From JAGVSR01 sp963786675 (GTDB lineage: Bacteria; Pseudomonadota; Alphaproteobacteria; Rhizobiales; Hyphomicrobiaceae): a stretch of DNA of 64,000 nt. Made by a program: the position numbers and the translations under genes. Shown here piece by piece: positions 38,120 to 47,040 of this stretch. Within the stretch, counting starts at the first letter, position 1. Every line of letters starts with the position of its first letter. The stretch is taken from the NCBI GenBank assembly GCA_963786675.1, contig CAWAZY010000003.1, forward strand, positions 434,001 through 498,000, read 5' to 3'. The notes under the pieces were generated by a model that did not search any database, had not been told where the DNA came from, and saw only the letters and a program-made list of their open reading frames with translations.

Positions 38120-38857
38120 ATGACATTTCTGCTTCTGGGGTTGGCCGTACTCGTCGTGGGGTTGTTGGTAGCGCGCGGGTTCACGCGCGCCAACCCAACC
38201 GTCATGGCGCGGCAGCTGAGGTTCATGGGCGGCGTTCTGATGCTGGCGATTGCGGCGGTGCTGATGCTGCGCGGGCAATCCGGTCTGGGCATCATGCTCG
38301 GTTTCGTCGGCTGGGGCTTGTTGATGGGCCGGGGCGTCCTGCCGTGGGGCAGCGACGGCTGGGGCGGCGGCTCGCCATCGCCAGGGCAGGCCTCGCGGAT
38401 CATGACCGAGCATCTCGACATGGAGATGGATCATGAGACCGGCGCCATTCGGGGGCAGGTGCGCAAGGGCCGCTACGCGGGCCGTGAGATCGATATGCTG
38501 GCCCCCGCCGAACTTGCCGACCTCTGGCAGGACTACAGTTTCGCCGATCCGACCTCGGCGCAGGTGATCGAAGCCTATCTCGACCGCCGCCATCCCTCTT
38601 GGCGCGACGACCTTTCGCGTGCCGCGGGTGACGATGGGGACGGGTCCGGGGCACAAAGCAGGCGGGCCACGGCCGGCAGCGGGCGCATGACGCGTGCGGA
38701 AGCCTTGGAAATCCTGGGCTTGGAGGAGGATGCGGACGCGGACGCGGTGCGGAGTGCGCACCGGGATTTGATGAAACGCATGCATCCCGATCGCGGCGGA
38801 TCGACGTATCTCGCCGCCAAGATCAACGAGGCCAAGGCCGTACTGATCGGGGACTGA
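38120..38857 (+). CDS. Membrane-anchored J-domain protein
   Basis: A 245-aa protein with two N-terminal hydrophobic helices (about residues 2-18 and 34-66) and a C-terminal J domain. The J domain covers roughly the last 55 residues: MTRAEALEILGLEEDADADA, then HRDLMKRMHPDRGGSTYLAA with the HPD motif that activates Hsp70. A J domain at the C-terminus behind membrane helices is the layout of Tim14/Pam18 and related alphaproteobacterial proteins. It probably recruits DnaK to the inner membrane. Partner unknown; the upstream VWA protein is the obvious candidate. Confidence 0.85.
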   Translation: MTFLLLGLAVLVVGLLVARGFTRANPTVMARQLRFMGGVLMLAIAAVLMLRGQSGLGIMLGFVGWGLLMGRGVLPWGSDGWGGGSPSPGQASRIMTEHLDMEMDHETGAIRGQVRKGRYAGREIDMLAPAELADLWQDYSFADPTSAQVIEAYLDRRHPSWRDDLSRAAGDDGDGSGAQSRRATAGSGRMTRAEALEILGLEEDADADAVRSAHRDLMKRMHPDRGGSTYLAAKINEAKAVLIGD

Positions 38858-38878
38858 TAGGCCGCCGCAATCCCGGGT

Positions 38879-40603
38879 CTAGTTTGCCCGGGCGACGAAG
38901 CAATCGAGTTCCATGCGGCGCAATTCGTTGCAGGCGTTCGCCGCCGATTTGGAATCGAAGCCCGCAAAGCGCGCCCGGTAAAGCTGGCGGCCATCCTTCG
39001 ACAGCGGCATGGTGATTGGGTCGCTTTGACCCAGAATGTGGGCCGCCTTGCTCCGCGCCGCGGCCATGGCCCGCTCGGCGTCGGTCGGTGAGCTATAGAC
39101 CCCGATCTGGACATCATATCCTGTGCGGACGCCTTGCTGCTTCAGGACGCCCGTCGCGACCTGCTGGGCGCGTGGAACTTCAGCCAGCGCAGCGGTCTGG
39201 CTGCGGGCAGCCGGTGCATCGGGTTCGGCACGTGCGCCCAAATAATTTGGCTCGGCATCAAAGCGGGCCAATTGCGCTTGGAGTGTGGACGGGGGCCGGC
39301 CCTGTTGAATGGAGCCGTCCAGCTTCGGGATGATGGTTTCCCCTATGCGCAAGGGCTCGTAGGGCGCAGGCGCCGGCATCGGGGGCGCTTCGCTCGGCCG
39401 GTAGGCGGCGGTCTCTGCGGCGCGCGGCGTTTCGGCTTCGCGCGCGGCGAGGCGGGCGCGCAAGGCGGCAAAGTCGGGGCGGGGCATGATGCCAGCGGTC
39501 GCAAATTGCGGTTCCGGTGCAGCAGCGGTGGCTGGCTGCGGGGCTTGTTCGTCGGCGGCAGTGGGTGCGGGTGCGGACCCCGCGAGGACCGGCACCGTGC
39601 GGACCTTGGCAATCGCGATGCGTGGCATCGGGATCGCGGTCGCGGCTTCGGCCTCGGATGTCGCCGCCACGGCAGCGGGTGGCTGCGGCGCCTTCACCGG
39701 CAGCGGAATGTCGGCACGCCCGGTCGCGGGACGCTTGGCGGGCCGTGCTTCGGCCACGAGTTGCGGCTTTGCGGGGCGGGTGCGGGTCTTGGACGCGCGT
39801 TCGATGGCGCGCGCGAGCAGCATGCGCATGTGGGCATCGCGGACGCTTGCCGTCTTGCCGCCCATGACCGCCGCCACGATGTGCTTGCCACTGCCGCGGT
39901 ATGACGAGACCAGATTGAAACCGGAAGCGCGCGTGTAGCCGGTCTTGATGCCGTCGACGCCGGCAAAGCGTCCGAGCAGAGAATTGTGCGAGCGGTAGGT
40001 TTTGCCGCCATACGAGAATGAGCGCAGCGAGAAGAGACGGTAGTGCTGCGGAAAATCTTCCTGCAGGCGCAAGGCCAGCTTGAGCATGTCGCGCGCGGTC
40101 GTCACCTGCTCATCATTGGGCAGCCCCGAGGCATTGCGAAAGACGGTGCGTTCCATGCCCAGCTGCCGCGCGCGCTTGGTCATCAGGGCGGCAAAGGCCA
40201 ATTCACTCCCGCTGATGTGTTCGGCGACGGCGACCGCCATGTCGTTGGCTGATTTGACGATGAGCGCCTTCACCGCATCGCGGAGCGGAATGGTCGAGCC
40301 AGCCTTCAGGCCCAGCTTGGACGGCGGGGCGGCGGCGGCGCGCTCGCTGATGGTGATGGGCGTCTTGAAGTTCGCCCGGCCGGAATCGAGGGTTTCGAAG
40401 GTGATGTAGAGAGTCATCATCTTGGTCAGCGAGGCGGGGTAGCGCAATTCACTACCATCGCGGTCGTGGAGCACCTTGCCGGTATTCGCATCGATCACCA
40501 TCGCGGCGGATTTCTCCCCGGCGTGCACAGGCGCGGCGGCGGCCAAGGCCAAACAGGCCCCGCCGATGAACTGGCTAAGTGATCGATAACGCGAATAAAA
40601 CAC
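38879..40603 (-). CDS. D-alanyl-D-alanine carboxypeptidase with SPOR domain
   Basis: A 574-aa periplasmic penicillin-binding protein of the DacA/S11 type, trimming the terminal D-Ala from peptidoglycan stems. It has a signal peptide ending near APVHA, SxxK at Ser58-Lys61 (ASLTKMM), SxN at 118-120 (KSANDMA) and KTG in GIKTGYTRASGFN. A long Pro/Ala-rich linker (about residues 285-490) leads to a C-terminal SPOR domain (YDVQIGVYSSPTDAERAMAA) that binds denuded septal glycan. The start codon is GTG, with AAGAGG upstream. The enzyme is probably directed to the division site. Confidence 0.93.
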   Translation of the reverse strand: MFYSRYRSLSQFIGGACLALAAAAPVHAGEKSAAMVIDANTGKVLHDRDGSELRYPASLTKMMTLYITFETLDSGRANFKTPITISERAAAAPPSKLGLKAGSTIPLRDAVKALIVKSANDMAVAVAEHISGSELAFAALMTKRARQLGMERTVFRNASGLPNDEQVTTARDMLKLALRLQEDFPQHYRLFSLRSFSYGGKTYRSHNSLLGRFAGVDGIKTGYTRASGFNLVSSYRGSGKHIVAAVMGGKTASVRDAHMRMLLARAIERASKTRTRPAKPQLVAEARPAKRPATGRADIPLPVKAPQPPAAVAATSEAEAATAIPMPRIAIAKVRTVPVLAGSAPAPTAADEQAPQPATAAAPEPQFATAGIMPRPDFAALRARLAAREAETPRAAETAAYRPSEAPPMPAPAPYEPLRIGETIIPKLDGSIQQGRPPSTLQAQLARFDAEPNYLGARAEPDAPAARSQTAALAEVPRAQQVATGVLKQQGVRTGYDVQIGVYSSPTDAERAMAAARSKAAHILGQSDPITMPLSKDGRQLYRARFAGFDSKSAANACNELRRMELDCFVARAN

Positions 40604-40810
40604 GGACCCGACGCCTCTTTAGAAATACCCTGTCGGCAATTTTTTTGGCAGGCCGGTCCCGGTATCGATGAGGGGTGATACCCCCGCATGTCGAATGAGC
40701 CCTGACCCCGCTCCCCAAGACATTTGGCTCTAAACTCGCGAATGGGCGATTTTTGGGCCTTGGTACGGCGAGCGACTTTTCTATGAGGCCGTAGTCTACG
40801 CTCAAGGCCC

Positions 40811-40898
40811 TGCAACTCGGTAAACGACAGTGTAAATGCAACGAAATTATTGCAACGCCGAAGTCCACATTGCAGTCATTGTGCAGTGCAGCTATATT
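40811..40898 (+). promoter_or_regulatory. Phasin promoter with overlapping TGCA operator cluster (PhaR-like)
   Basis: Promoter elements TTGCAG (40870-40875) and TATATT (40893-40898) are 17 bp apart. Six TGCA elements lie within 80 bp, at 40811, 40837, 40851, 40871, 40882 and 40887, several extended to TTGCA or TGCAG. PhaR repressors in alphaproteobacteria bind TGC-rich sites before phasin genes, so this is a likely operator. The rest of the 394-bp gap (40604-40997) holds no supported gene. Confidence 0.6.
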
Positions 40899-40997
40899 GA
40901 GACTTCAGGCCTGGGTTGGTCATGGTCGGCGATGAGAATCGACCAATGGGAACGTCATGGCCAAGTGATTGAAGCGCCAGAAACACAGGAGTTCCTC

Positions 40998-41327
40998 ATG
41001 ATCAACAGCTTCCAGGATTTCCAGAAGATCGGCCAGACCGGCATGGACGGCTACATGAAGATGATGGGCGATTGGAACAAGAATTGGCAGACGATCGCTG
41101 CCGAGATGACCAATTATTCCAAGCGCGCCTTCGAAGATGGCACCGCAACCTTTGAAAAGCTGGCGGCGGCCAAGTCCATGGAGCAGGCTCTCGAAATTCA
41201 GACGAGCTACGCCAAGCGGGCCTATGAGGACTACATGCACCAGATGTCCAAGATCGGCGCCATGTACCAGTCCTTCGCCAAGGACGCTTTCAAGCCCGTC
41301 GAACGCACTTTCCAGTCCGCGCGCTGA
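40998..41327 (+). CDS. Phasin family protein
   Basis: A 109-aa helical protein resembling phasins, which coat polyhydroxyalkanoate granules. The stretches FQKIGQTGMDGYMKMMGDWN, ITAEMTNYSKR-like IAAEMTNYSKRAFEDGTATF and AKSMEQALEIQTSYAKRAYE are typical of Phasin_2. The ATG at 40998 follows AGGAG; the frame is open further upstream across the promoter, which is not coding. It is single-gene and monocistronic, with a strong terminator. No PHA synthase gene is present here. Confidence 0.9.
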   Translation: MINSFQDFQKIGQTGMDGYMKMMGDWNKNWQTIAAEMTNYSKRAFEDGTATFEKLAAAKSMEQALEIQTSYAKRAYEDYMHQMSKIGAMYQSFAKDAFKPVERTFQSAR

Positions 41328-41366
41328 CGATGCCCCGGCGGGATGCCGGAGTGCTGAGGTGAATTC

Positions 41367-41396
41367 GGCCCGGGCGGGATCGCCCGGGCCTTTTTT
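41367..41396 (+). terminator. Strong terminator after the phasin gene
   Basis: GGCCCGGGCG (41367-41376) and CGCCCGGGCC (41381-41390) make a 10-bp perfect stem with a 4-nt loop, followed by six T. The following 180 bp up to clpS contain no gene I can support. Confidence 0.92.
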
Positions 41397-41596
41397 GTGT
41401 CGCAGTGAATGCCCACGTTAACCGGGCATCCGGGGCCCCATCCCGGACGTAAAGAATTTGGCAAGCTATCGGTATGCTCGCAGCGGCAAGAGGGTTCACG
41501 TAACATCCAGTCTGCTACACTAGGTTATTCGCGGTCCGGGCGCCGGGCCGTAGGTTGGATGAGGATGACGGACCTTAGATGGTCGGCGGATCGGGC

Positions 41597-41995
41597 ATGA
41601 AGATTTCAGTGGGGGCAGAGACGCGCCAGAAGCGCAGGCGGCGGCCAACCGTTTCGGGTCCGGACAAGGACCCGCCGCGCAAGGGCGGAGAGGGCGACGA
41701 CAGCAAGACAGGGATCGTGACCAAGGCGCGGCCGAAGACGAAGAAGCCGTCGCTGTACAAGGTTCTCCTGCTCAATGACGACTACACGCCGATGGAGTTC
41801 GTGGTTCATGTGCTGGAAAAATTCTTCAACAAAAATCGCGAAGAAGCGACCGACATCATGCTCACCGTGCACCGCAAGGGTGTCGGCATATGTGGTGTCT
41901 TCACCTACGAGGTGGCCGAAGCCAAGGTGACGATGGTGATGGATTTTTCCCGTCAACATGGCCACCCCCTGCAATGCACTCTAGAGAAAGAGTAG
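41597..41995 (+). CDS. clpS: ClpS N-degron adaptor
   Basis: ClpS hands N-end-rule substrates to ClpAP. The folded core is KPSLYKVLLLNDDYTPMEFV, with the substrate-pocket Asn-Asp-Asp and Met, followed by VHVLEKFFNKNREEATDIML and HRKGVGICGVFTYEVAEAKV. The N-terminal 45 residues are basic and disordered. The start is uncertain between 41579 and 41597, neither having a strong ribosome-binding site; the later one is used. It is 7 bp before clpA, the standard pair. Confidence 0.95.
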   Translation: MKISVGAETRQKRRRRPTVSGPDKDPPRKGGEGDDSKTGIVTKARPKTKKPSLYKVLLLNDDYTPMEFVVHVLEKFFNKNREEATDIMLTVHRKGVGICGVFTYEVAEAKVTMVMDFSRQHGHPLQCTLEKE

Positions 41996-42002
41996 GTCCA
42001 AC

Positions 42003-44450
42003 GTGCCGTCCTTCTCGAAGAACCTCGAAGCAACCCTTCACCGCGCGCTTGAACACGCCAATCAGCGCACCCACGAGTATGCAACGCTCGAGCACCTGCT
42101 CGCGGCGCTGATCGATGATCGCGATGCCGCCGCCGTGCTCAAGGCGTGCAACGTCGACATCGACCGGTTGCGTACGCGCGTCAGCGAGTACTTGGACACT
42201 GAGTTCACCTCGATCGTCTCCAAGAGCGTGGCGGAAGCCTCGCCCACGCCCGGCTTCCAGCGCGTCATTCATCGCGCGGTCGTGCATGTGCAGTCGTCGG
42301 GACGCGAGGAAGTCACCGGGGCCAATGTCCTCGTGGCGATTTTCGCCGAGCGGGAGAGCCATGCCGCCTTCTTCTTGCAAGAGCAGGACATGACCCGCTT
42401 CGACGCGGTGCAGTACATCAGCCATGGCATTGCCAAGCGTCCGGGTATGTCGGAGCCGCGCGTGGTGCGCGGGGCGGAGGAGCCCGAGCAGTCCGAAGGG
42501 GCCGACGACAAGAAGGGCCAGCAGGACGCGCTCAATACCTACTGTGTGAACCTCAATCGCAAGGCTCGCGATGGCAAGATCGATCCGCTGATCGGCCGCG
42601 AACCGGAGGTGTTGCGCACCATTCAGGTTCTTTGCCGCCGGCAGAAGAACAACCCGCTGCTGGTGGGTGATCCGGGCGTCGGCAAGACCGCCATCGCCGA
42701 AGGCTTGGCGCGCAAGATCCTGCGCGGCGAGGTGCCCGAGGTCCTGAAGGACGCCACCATCTTTTCGCTCGACATGGGCGCGCTGCTCGCCGGAACCCGC
42801 TATCGCGGGGACTTCGAGGAACGGCTGAAAGCCGTGATGAAGGAGATCGAGGCCTTCCCGGGCGCGGTGCTGTTCATCGACGAAATCCACACGGTCATCG
42901 GCGCTGGCGCCACGTCGGGGGGCGCGATGGATGCGTCCAACCTCTTGAAGCCGGCCCTCCAGTCGGGCGCACTGCGCTGCATCGGTTCGACCACCTACAA
43001 GGAATACCGTCAGCACTTCGAAAAGGACCGCGCCCTTGTGCGCCGGTTCCAGAAGATCGACGTCAACGAGCCGACGGTCGCCGACAGCATCGAAATCCTC
43101 AAAGGGCTGAAGCCCTACTTCGAGGAGTACCACAAGCTCAAGTACACCAACGAAGCGATCAAGGCTGCGGTCGAACTGTCGGCGCGCTACATTCACGACC
43201 GCAAGCTGCCCGACAAGGCCATCGATGTCATCGACGAAACGGGCGCCGGGCAGATGCTGGTCGTTGAGGGCAAGCGCAAGAAGAAGATCACCGTCAAGGA
43301 GATCGAAGCAACCATCGCGACCATGGCGCGTATTCCGCCAAAAACGGTCACCAAGTCCGATGCGGATGTCCTGGCTGCTCTCGAGCGGGATCTGAAGCGG
43401 TTGGTCTTTGGTCAAGACAAGGCGATCACGGCCCTCTCGTCGGCGATCAAGCTGGCGCGCGCGGGCCTGCGCGAACCGGAAAAGCCCATCGGCTGCTACC
43501 TGTTCTCAGGCCCGACGGGCGTGGGCAAGACGGAGGTGGCCAAGCAGCTCTCCAGCCTGCTGGGCGTGGAGCTCTTGCGCTTCGACATGTCGGAATACAT
43601 GGAAAAGCACTCCGTTTCGCGGCTCATCGGTGCGCCGCCAGGCTACGTCGGGTTCGATCAAGGCGGCCTTCTGACCGATGGCGTCGATCAGCATCCCCAT
43701 TGCGTCCTGCTGCTCGATGAAATCGAGAAGGCGCATCCCGACCTGTTCAACATCCTTCTCCAGGTCATGGATCACGGCAAGCTGACCGACCACAACGGCA
43801 AGTCGATCGACTTCCGTAACGTCATCCTGATCATGACGACCAATGCGGGCGCGTCGGATCTTGCCAAGCCGCCGATGGGGTTCCAACGTGCGCGGCGCGA
43901 AGGCGAGGATACGGATGCCGTCAACAAGCTGTTCACGCCGGAGTTCCGCAACCGTCTCGATGCGATTATCGCTTTCGGTGGCTTGCCGCCCGAGGTGATC
44001 GCCAAGGTCGTCGACAAGTTCATCTTCCAGCTCGAGGCGCAGCTGTCCGAGCGTGGCGTCACCATCGAACTGACGGACGCGGCGCGCAAGTGGATTGGCG
44101 AGATCGGGTATGACGAAAAGTTCGGCGCGCGTCCGCTCGGCCGCGTGATCCAGGAACACATCAAGAAGCCGCTCGCCGACGAACTTCTGTTCGGCAAGCT
44201 GGAGCACGGCGGCACGGTCAAGATCGATCTGACCGGTTCGGGCCTCGAAAAGCATCTGACATTCGCCTTCGAGGCCGCCGAACCGGGCAGCCGTAAAAGC
44301 GATGCGCAGCGCGACGAAGACGACGAGCCGGAGAACGCGCTGGCCGATGCCGCACCGCGGAAGGCCCTGCCGGGCCCGAAAGAGAAGAAGGAAAAGCCGC
44401 CCCGTCCGACGGGTTCCGTACCCGGCGTTCCGCGCAAGAAAGACGTTTGA
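42003..44450 (+). CDS. clpA: ATP-dependent Clp protease ATPase subunit ClpA
   Basis: An 815-aa AAA+ unfoldase that feeds ClpP. The N-domain (residues 1-145) binds ClpS. D1 has Walker A GDPGVGKTAIAEGLARK and Walker B VLFIDEIHTVIGAGA; D2 has GPTGVGKTEVAKQLSSLLG and LLLDEIEKAHPDLFNILLQV. The ClpP-docking loop, normally IGL/IGF, reads MGF (KPPMGFQRA). A charged, Pro-rich tail of about 60 residues (ending PGVPRKKDV) extends beyond the usual end near 750-770. No clpP gene is present in the window. Confidence 0.97.
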   Translation: MPSFSKNLEATLHRALEHANQRTHEYATLEHLLAALIDDRDAAAVLKACNVDIDRLRTRVSEYLDTEFTSIVSKSVAEASPTPGFQRVIHRAVVHVQSSGREEVTGANVLVAIFAERESHAAFFLQEQDMTRFDAVQYISHGIAKRPGMSEPRVVRGAEEPEQSEGADDKKGQQDALNTYCVNLNRKARDGKIDPLIGREPEVLRTIQVLCRRQKNNPLLVGDPGVGKTAIAEGLARKILRGEVPEVLKDATIFSLDMGALLAGTRYRGDFEERLKAVMKEIEAFPGAVLFIDEIHTVIGAGATSGGAMDASNLLKPALQSGALRCIGSTTYKEYRQHFEKDRALVRRFQKIDVNEPTVADSIEILKGLKPYFEEYHKLKYTNEAIKAAVELSARYIHDRKLPDKAIDVIDETGAGQMLVVEGKRKKKITVKEIEATIATMARIPPKTVTKSDADVLAALERDLKRLVFGQDKAITALSSAIKLARAGLREPEKPIGCYLFSGPTGVGKTEVAKQLSSLLGVELLRFDMSEYMEKHSVSRLIGAPPGYVGFDQGGLLTDGVDQHPHCVLLLDEIEKAHPDLFNILLQVMDHGKLTDHNGKSIDFRNVILIMTTNAGASDLAKPPMGFQRARREGEDTDAVNKLFTPEFRNRLDAIIAFGGLPPEVIAKVVDKFIFQLEAQLSERGVTIELTDAARKWIGEIGYDEKFGARPLGRVIQEHIKKPLADELLFGKLEHGGTVKIDLTGSGLEKHLTFAFEAAEPGSRKSDAQRDEDDEPENALADAAPRKALPGPKEKKEKPPRPTGSVPGVPRKKDV

Positions 44451-44526
44451 GTGCGCGGGACTTGCGGAGGGGCAGTGGGCAGGAGTGTCCGCCACCGGCG
44501 CTCCGTGACCGACTCGGTCTAGGATC

Positions 44527-44561
44527 AGCGCGCCGGTGGCCTCATGCCGCGGCGCGCTTTT
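44527..44561 (+). terminator. Terminator after clpA
   Basis: AGCGCGCC (44527-44534) pairs with GGCGCGCT (44551-44558), followed by TTTT, 77 bp after the clpA stop. Confidence 0.75.
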
Positions 44562-44665
44562 CCGTTTTTGACCCACGGGTCGCACAATGCGCAGAAAGTT
44601 CTGCTATGCGGCTTTTGGAATTCCCGCGCGCGCCTCAGCGCGCGGCCGCTGACAAGGAGGACGCG

Positions 44666-45109
44666 ATGTCCGGTACGCTCGTAGATGTTTTCAACTTTCA
44701 CCCCGCTGCCGTCCCCGCTGGCCGGGCCGGTCTCGTTCTGCTGGCGCTAGTGATGCCGCTGCTGAGCATGGCTTCGGTTGCCCGAGCTGCCGATATCTCC
44801 GGGTCGTGGAGTGGCGGGGGCACCGTTGTGCTGGCGAGTGGCGCCAAGGAAAAGGCACGCTGCCGCGCCAGCTTCCAGCCGGCAGGCGGCAGCACGTTTG
44901 CCATGTCGGCAACGTGCGCAACCGCATCAGCCAAGGTTTCGCAGACGGCGATCCTCAGCAAGTACAATGCGCGCCGCTACGGCGGCATGTTTCACAACCC
45001 GGAATTCAATGTCACTGGCAAGATCCGCATATCGGTCGCGGGCAACGCCATGACCGCCAATTTGAGCGGCAGTCAGGGCCGGGCCACGCTCAGCCTGCGC
45101 CGCCGGTGA
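44666..45109 (+). CDS. Secreted small protein, function unknown
   Basis: A 147-aa protein with a signal peptide (hydrophobic GLVLLALVMPLLSMASVARA, cleaved before ADISG). The mature part begins ADISGSWSGGGTVVLASG and is rich in small residues and beta-strand pattern, with two Cys (ARCRAS and SATCAT) that may form a disulfide, and ends GSQGRATLSLRRR. The start is the ATG behind AAGGAGG; the open frame further upstream overlaps the clpA terminator and is not coding. I do not recognise a named family. Confidence 0.8.
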   Translation: MSGTLVDVFNFHPAAVPAGRAGLVLLALVMPLLSMASVARAADISGSWSGGGTVVLASGAKEKARCRASFQPAGGSTFAMSATCATASAKVSQTAILSKYNARRYGGMFHNPEFNVTGKIRISVAGNAMTANLSGSQGRATLSLRRR

Positions 45110-45232
45110 GGGTGCTGCGTAGATGAACGGCAGCTGAAAACAGGGTTCAGAACCCATTCAGCCGCGCTCTCCTAAGGTCTTTCACATGACGGGGCGAATG
45201 GCCTCGCCAAGAGATCTAATGGAGAGCGTCCC

Positions 45233-45577
45233 ATGTTTCGTTCCCTTACCCTGGCCGGACTGCTTCTTGCGACTGGCATGTCGGCCGCCGCCCAGGCGCA
45301 TCCCGGCGCGCTGGCGCTCGATGCCCGTCGCACGGATCTGGCCATGGCCATCAATGCCGGCCGCGACACCGGTGCGATCACCTGGACGGAAGGCCTGAAG
45401 CTGCGCCGTCAGCTCGCCGCGATCGACCGCACCACGCGTGAGTTGAAGGCCGATGGTCATCTCTCGGCCCAGGACCGGCGGATACTGCGCAGCATGCACG
45501 ACAGCCTGGAAGGCCAGATCGTTGCTGAAGCGACCGACTTCCGTCAGCGCCGTTTCCTCCCCCGGATCGGCAACTGA
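45233..45577 (+). CDS. Small secreted helical protein, function unknown
   Basis: A 114-aa protein with a signal peptide (RSLTLAGLLLATGMSAAAQA). The mature part repeats an EF-hand-like spacing twice: AINAGRDTGAITWTEGLKLR and LKADGHLSAQDRRILRSMHD. Similar short exported proteins are common in proteobacteria, but have no assigned role that I know. It has its own ribosome-binding site (GGAGAG) and terminator, so it is monocistronic. Confidence 0.8.
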   Translation: MFRSLTLAGLLLATGMSAAAQAHPGALALDARRTDLAMAINAGRDTGAITWTEGLKLRRQLAAIDRTTRELKADGHLSAQDRRILRSMHDSLEGQIVAEATDFRQRRFLPRIGN

Positions 45578-45616
45578 CGTCACTGCCCCTCGCGTCCCTC
45601 ATTCTCCCAATCCTTC

Positions 45617-45649
45617 AAGGCCACTCCTCCGGGTGGCCTTCTTTTTTTT
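45617..45649 (+). terminator. Terminator after the small secreted protein gene
   Basis: AAGGCCAC (45617-45624) pairs perfectly with GTGGCCTT (45633-45640) around an 8-nt loop, with a run of eight T after one C. Confidence 0.92.
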
Positions 45650-45784
45650 GGGGCTCCTGCCGGGGCACCAACGCTGACGCGTGCAATTCAGCAACACCAT
45701 CTCGCGGCGGCACGCCGGTTAGGGCTTTGGTAAGGCTGCGCCGATACGCTCCGCCCAGGTTTTTTATTAGTGCGGGGTATTGTC

Positions 45785-46789
45785 ATGGGCATTCTGAAGG
45801 CCGTCTCGGTGGACGAGATCTTGGCGCGCGGCAGCATTGGCGAGCCTGATGTCCTTCGCATGCGGCAGGCCTATTACGAGGATGGGCTGATCAGCGAAGC
45901 TGAAGCCAATGCTCTCATCACGCTCAACGACGCTTGCCGCGATCAGGTTCCGACCTGGCCGTGGTTCTATGTCGAGGCGCTCACGGATTTCATTGTCAAT
46001 CAGACGGAGCCCGAGGGCTACGTGACCGCGGCCAACGCCGACTGGCTGATGGCCGCGCTGACCCGCGATGGGGTGATCAAGACGCGCACCGAACTCGATC
46101 TGATTGTGAATGTGCTGGACAAGTCGCGCTGGTCGCCGGAACGGCTGGTGCGTTTCGCGCTCGATGAAGTCTGCCAGGCGGTCGTGGACGGCGAAGGCCC
46201 GCTGCGTGCGGGCGGCACCCTGACGAAGGGCGTTATCAATGACGCCGAAGTGGATCTGCTGCGCCGGGTCCTCTATGCATTCGGAGGCGACGGCAACATC
46301 GCCATCACACGCGCCGAGGCGGAAGCCCTGATCGCAATCGAAGAGGGGCTGTCCGACGAAGGCCGCTCGCCTGCCTGGACAGATCTTTTCGTTAAGGCGC
46401 TGGCCAGCGTCATCATGGCGGCATCGGGCTATGCGCCGCCGAGCCGCGAGGAAGCCCTGCGGTCGGAAGCCTGGCTGCGCCGCCGTGGTGATCTTTCGCC
46501 GAGCGCCTTTCTCACGGCGATGGTCACGTCGAGCCTGTCGGGCGTGTGGGAACTCTATCAGACCCAGTCGCCTGAAGAGCGCGCCCTGCAGCGGCTGGAG
46601 CGTCAGCGCATTGAAATCATCACGAACGAAGAGATCACGGACAGCGAAGCGGGCTGGCTCGTGGCGCGACTGACGCGGGATGAGCGGCTGACGGCGACGG
46701 AAATCGCCTTGCTTGCCTATCTGAAGCGCGAAGCGCCGACCCTGCATCCCGCACTCGCGGATCTGGTGGACCGGGCGACCGCCGCCTGA
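45785..46789 (+). CDS. Internally duplicated helical protein, function unknown
   Basis: A 334-aa, probably cytosolic protein without signal peptide or membrane helices. A unit of the form D/E-G-x-I-x-x-x-E-A-x-A-L followed by a Trp-containing W-x-x-F/L-x-V-E/K-A-L segment occurs at least twice: YYEDGLISEAEANALITLND with WPWFYVEALTDFIVNQ, and DGNIAITRAEAEALIAIEEG with PAWTDLFVKALASVIM. It recalls TerB-like helical repeats. An ATG five codons upstream (45770) is in frame; the one at 45785 (MGILKAVSVDEIL) was preferred. It is followed by a 251-bp gap before pccA with no supported gene. Confidence 0.8.
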   Translation: MGILKAVSVDEILARGSIGEPDVLRMRQAYYEDGLISEAEANALITLNDACRDQVPTWPWFYVEALTDFIVNQTEPEGYVTAANADWLMAALTRDGVIKTRTELDLIVNVLDKSRWSPERLVRFALDEVCQAVVDGEGPLRAGGTLTKGVINDAEVDLLRRVLYAFGGDGNIAITRAEAEALIAIEEGLSDEGRSPAWTDLFVKALASVIMAASGYAPPSREEALRSEAWLRRRGDLSPSAFLTAMVTSSLSGVWELYQTQSPEERALQRLERQRIEIITNEEITDSEAGWLVARLTRDERLTATEIALLAYLKREAPTLHPALADLVDRATAA

Positions 46790-47040
46790 TCGCCGATTTC
46801 GCGGCTAAATCCGTCCAGTGCTTATCCTCGGGGGCGACCGATCGCCGCCGCGCGCCTTGATCCAGGCGACCAATACAACCTTGTCTCCGCGAGAATGCCC
46901 GTGCCGGCGCGAGGGCGTGAAACGTCGCGCCGTCCGCCGGGGCATGTTGCCAGTTTACGACGGCGGGAGAGGCGTCTAGAACACGCACTACCCCTTTCGA
47001 GACTGAACCTCCCCACAATCAAGACGGGACCGCAACCGCG

